This document shows positions 4,498-6,527 of a DNA stretch of 6,527 nt, piece after piece. How positions within the stretch are numbered: the stretch's first letter is position 1; each line of letters starts with the position of its first letter. This DNA comes from CAZHRJ01 sp964534765 (GTDB lineage: Bacteria > Lindowbacteria > 2-12-FULL-62-27): contig CAZHRJ010000160.1 of NCBI GenBank assembly GCA_964534765.1, positions 1 to 6,527 of the forward strand, given 5' to 3'. A program made the translations under genes and the position numbers. Below the pieces are notes generated by a model. It did no database searches. It had not been told where the DNA came from and was given only the letters and a program-made list of their open reading frames with translations.

Positions 4498-6527
4498 CTA
4501 TGCGCGCCGCGAAAGGTCCAGCCGGGACAAATAATCAGCGGCTGACTTCTCGGTGACTTTCCGGCGGACAAGTGCCTGGTTGCCCATGAGAAACTGGAGT
4601 CCGACGGTGACCTCGGGCCGACCCAAGGCCCGACAGGCGGCGAACGCGTAGGCCATGAGCTGGCTTTGGTAGCGGCCAAAATCTGATTTGGGGCGCTCGT
4701 ATTTGTAATCGTATATCTCGATCTCTCCAAGAATCAGCAGATCAACCTGACCCTGGATGTACCACCGCTCCCAACCGTTGGCCTCCCGCCAGAAACATTT
4801 GAATGGGTATTCGTGTCGTATCAAGTCGCTTCGCGCCCGCATGCGTTCGGCCAGAGGCGACGCCAGGAATCGGCCCAGATCCTCATTGAGTTGTCGCAGC
4901 GGTTTTTCCGGCAAACCCGCCCAGTCCCTCCGGCGGCTGAGATTCTGTTTGACCCACCCGACCTGCTCGTCCCGGGAAACATCCCAGGGCACGTACTGGA
5001 GTGTCTCGTGGGCCAGAATACCCAGGACAATCGCGTACTTCCGTCCCCGGCCGCCGGGACCGGGCATGGAGGACTTTTCTTCAGGAAGAGAAGTCGCGTT
5101 TAGAAGCCGGACTCCGGGTAGAATCGGCAGCGAACTGTGAGTCACAAGCCGCGTCTCTTTGAGACGTTGATCCATAAGCGCCGGCGCGCTCATTTCCGCT
5201 GTCGGATCAGCGCCCCTGGCGCCCCAGATGCCGGCGTCTCTGACGCCGGCCGGATCAGCGCCTCCGGCGCCCCCAGTGCCGGCGTCTCTGACGCCGGCCG
5301 GACCGCGTGGTCCGACGCTGACTACTTCAACGTGCCGGGGTTCGGCCTTCAGAAACTGGTATAGAAGTTCCCACACGGTCCGGCCTTTGACGTCGTGGTC
5401 GGGCCCGGCCAGAATCAGCCGGTCCTGCGCCCGCGTCATCGCGACGTATAACAGCCGTTTTTGCTCCTCCGTTTCCCGGCGCTCGGATTCCGCCGATGCC
5501 GCCGTCCACCGGGGCGTCGGAAATTTTTCGACCAGCCCGGACAGTTTGATCCGGACGGCCAGACTGGATCGCCCGCGATCCTGGTTCGTGACAAAAACAT
5601 CCGGCGGATGCGGGCTTTCCGGTCTCAATAGATCCGGCAGAATCACCACTGGAAATTCCAGTCCCTTTGACTGATGGATCGTCATCAATTTCACCCGGCT
5701 GCCCGACGTCGCGTCCGATCCCGTTTCCCGCTCCCGCCGATCCACCATCCGACGCGCGGCTTGAAGAAATGCCATCATCGGGTCCGGCCGGTGCGTCCGG
5801 TACTGCGCGGCCGCCCGCCGAAGCGTCTCGATGGATCGACGCCGCGAATCCGGCTGGGACAGAGCCTCTATCAGAGCGCCGTACCCGCTGGCGGAGAGGA
5901 TCCAATCCAGAAAAGAAAGCGGTGTCCGGCGCCGCCGCTCTGTCCGGCCTTGATTTAGAAACGATCTCGTCATCTCCGCCGCCGCGTGGTCACGAACGCT
6001 CAGCGTTCCGGGCAAGTCGACATCGGCCGAAAAATAGCGGCGAATGTCCCCCGATTCGCCGAGCTGCCAGATGCCGTCGTCGGAAAGTCCCGCCAGAGGG
6101 GAACGCAAAAATCCCAGCCAGCCGATCATATCCGATGGATCAACGAGGACGCTCAGGGTGTTGATCAGATCGAGTACCTCCTGCGATCGATAGGCCGTAC
6201 CCGCCTTCACCAGTTCGTACGGCACCTGCGCGCGCCGCATGGCCTCTTCGTACAGATAGAGCGACGACGTGGCGCGAAAGAGAAGCGCAAAATCTCCATA
6301 GTCCAAGCCCGCGCCGGGACCCGCTGAGTCGGACTGTCGAAGATCCCGCGCATCCGGCGCCAATACAGTTTCGACTATCTGCCGAATACGCTCCGCCAGT
6401 ATTCCCGCCTCCAACTCCCTCCGGCCAACAGCCCCGCCGGCCGGCAGATCGAATGACAGCCACTGAATTCGCGCCGGATCAGCCGCTCCGCGGCCCCAAG
6501 TGCCGGCGTCTCCGACGCCGGCCGGAT
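4498..6527 (-). CDS. addA: AddA-like ATP-dependent helicase-nuclease, C-terminal part (5' end outside window)
   Basis: The frame is open from the stop at 4498-4500 to the right edge, giving 675 C-terminal residues; intact AddA proteins are usually over 1,100. With AddB, AddA processes DNA double-strand ends for RecA-dependent repair. Visible are a UvrD-like segment (YGDFALLFRATSSLYLYEEAM, window residues 75-95), motif V TIHQSKGLEFPVV (5644-5682), motif VI LLYVAMTRAQDRL (5416-5454) and a C-terminal RecB-type PD-(D/E)XK nuclease: LGILAHE, GQVD (catalytic Asp codon 4741-4743), DYK (4702-4710) and QSQLMAYA. Walker A and the rest of the N-terminus are outside the window. Two stretches are made of 48-bp repeat units, one between motif VI and the nuclease and one at the window edge. 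A TTG at 6412-6414 is internal, not the start, because family-like sequence continues upstream. RecB or another UvrD-nuclease fusion is possible but less likely. Confidence 0.9.
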   Translation of the reverse strand, partial: PAGVGDAGTWGRGAADPARIQWLSFDLPAGGAVGRRELEAGILAERIRQIVETVLAPDARDLRQSDSAGPGAGLDYGDFALLFRATSSLYLYEEAMRRAQVPYELVKAGTAYRSQEVLDLINTLSVLVDPSDMIGWLGFLRSPLAGLSDDGIWQLGESGDIRRYFSADVDLPGTLSVRDHAAAEMTRSFLNQGRTERRRRTPLSFLDWILSASGYGALIEALSQPDSRRRSIETLRRAAAQYRTHRPDPMMAFLQAARRMVDRRERETGSDATSGSRVKLMTIHQSKGLEFPVVILPDLLRPESPHPPDVFVTNQDRGRSSLAVRIKLSGLVEKFPTPRWTAASAESERRETEEQKRLLYVAMTRAQDRLILAGPDHDVKGRTVWELLYQFLKAEPRHVEVVSVGPRGPAGVRDAGTGGAGGADPAGVRDAGIWGARGADPTAEMSAPALMDQRLKETRLVTHSSLPILPGVRLLNATSLPEEKSSMPGPGGRGRKYAIVLGILAHETLQYVPWDVSRDEQVGWVKQNLSRRRDWAGLPEKPLRQLNEDLGRFLASPLAERMRARSDLIRHEYPFKCFWREANGWERWYIQGQVDLLILGEIEIYDYKYERPKSDFGRYQSQLMAYAFAACRALGRPEVTVGLQFLMGNQALVRRKVTEKSAADYLSRLDLSRRA
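5204..5299 (+). repeat. Two tandem 48-bp palindromic units inside the addA-like gene
   Basis: The units are 5204-5251 and 5252-5299. Both start GGATCAG and use the GCGCC/GGCGC first-stem version. The second stem is GCCGGCGTC/GACGCCGGC with TCT as loop instead of TCC. The first unit has CCT as its first loop. Orientation is the same as in the amidase gene, so they are read on the opposite strand by the addA-like gene, giving a Gly/Ala/Asp-rich stretch (PAGVRDAG repeated) in the linker between helicase and nuclease domains. Confidence 0.95.
6476..6527 (+). repeat. 48-bp palindromic unit at the window edge, with start of another
   Basis: One complete unit (6476-6523) has the GCCGC/GCGGC first stem, TCC loops and a 9-bp second stem. 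It is followed directly by GGAT (6524-6527), the first four bases of a further unit, so the tandem array probably continues beyond the window. It is in frame with the addA-like gene, giving PAGVGDAGTWGRGAAD just before IQWLSFD. Confidence 0.9.

Noticed and set aside
5667..6164. Forward open frame opposite the addA-like gene
   Set aside because: It is the antisense shadow of the helicase core; the opposite strand carries the conserved UvrD motifs.
6412..6414. TTG as the start of the helicase-nuclease gene
   Set aside because: The frame stays open to the window edge, upstream residues look family-like (IQWLSFD), and the helicase N-terminal motifs would be missing.

Overview
The window is GC-rich chromosomal DNA from a bacterium, probably a diderm (Gram-negative type). 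It encodes exported periplasmic-type enzymes (a class B acid phosphatase-like protein and a cell-wall amidase) and a bacterial initiator tRNA without an encoded CCA end. A stand-alone SWIB protein and the repeat-rich genes suggest an uncultivated or poorly sampled lineage, but I cannot assign a phylum.

Layout, left to right. (1) 63-614 (-): secreted HAD/AphA-like phosphatase, divergent from (2) 708-1994 (+): two-domain ChrA-type chromate transporter. (3) A good sigma70-like promoter (2006-2033) drives an initiator tRNA-fMet (2059-2132), followed 54 nt later by (4) a small SWIB-domain protein (2187-2450). (5) After a hairpin comes an exported N-acetylmuramoyl-L-alanine amidase (2613-4340, +). 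(6) A large inverted repeat (4357-4479) fills the gap between this gene and the convergent (7) addA-like helicase-nuclease (4498 to beyond 6527, -), which is cut by the right edge. The genes do not form one pathway: this is a mosaic of housekeeping (translation initiation, cell wall, recombination repair) and transport genes.

The most interesting feature is a 48-bp repeat found at three separate places: three tandem copies inside the amidase gene (3289-3432), two inside the addA-like gene (5204-5299), and at least one more, plus the start of another, at the right edge of the same gene (6476-6527). All copies lie in the same DNA orientation although the host genes run in opposite directions. 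All are in frame, and every unit is exactly 16 codons. Each unit holds two perfect hairpins with 3-nt loops (5 bp and about 9 bp), and the first hairpin exists in two versions that differ by compensatory changes. The consensus unit has no stop codon in five of its six frames. This looks like a palindromic element able to spread inside protein-coding genes, adding low-complexity Gly/Ala/Ser/Asp/Pro linkers at domain borders. A second, unrelated repeat (the inverted repeat at 4357-4479) is intergenic.

The initiator tRNA is also unusual: it has A29:U41 where nearly all initiators have G29:C41, and a U1/U72 mismatch.
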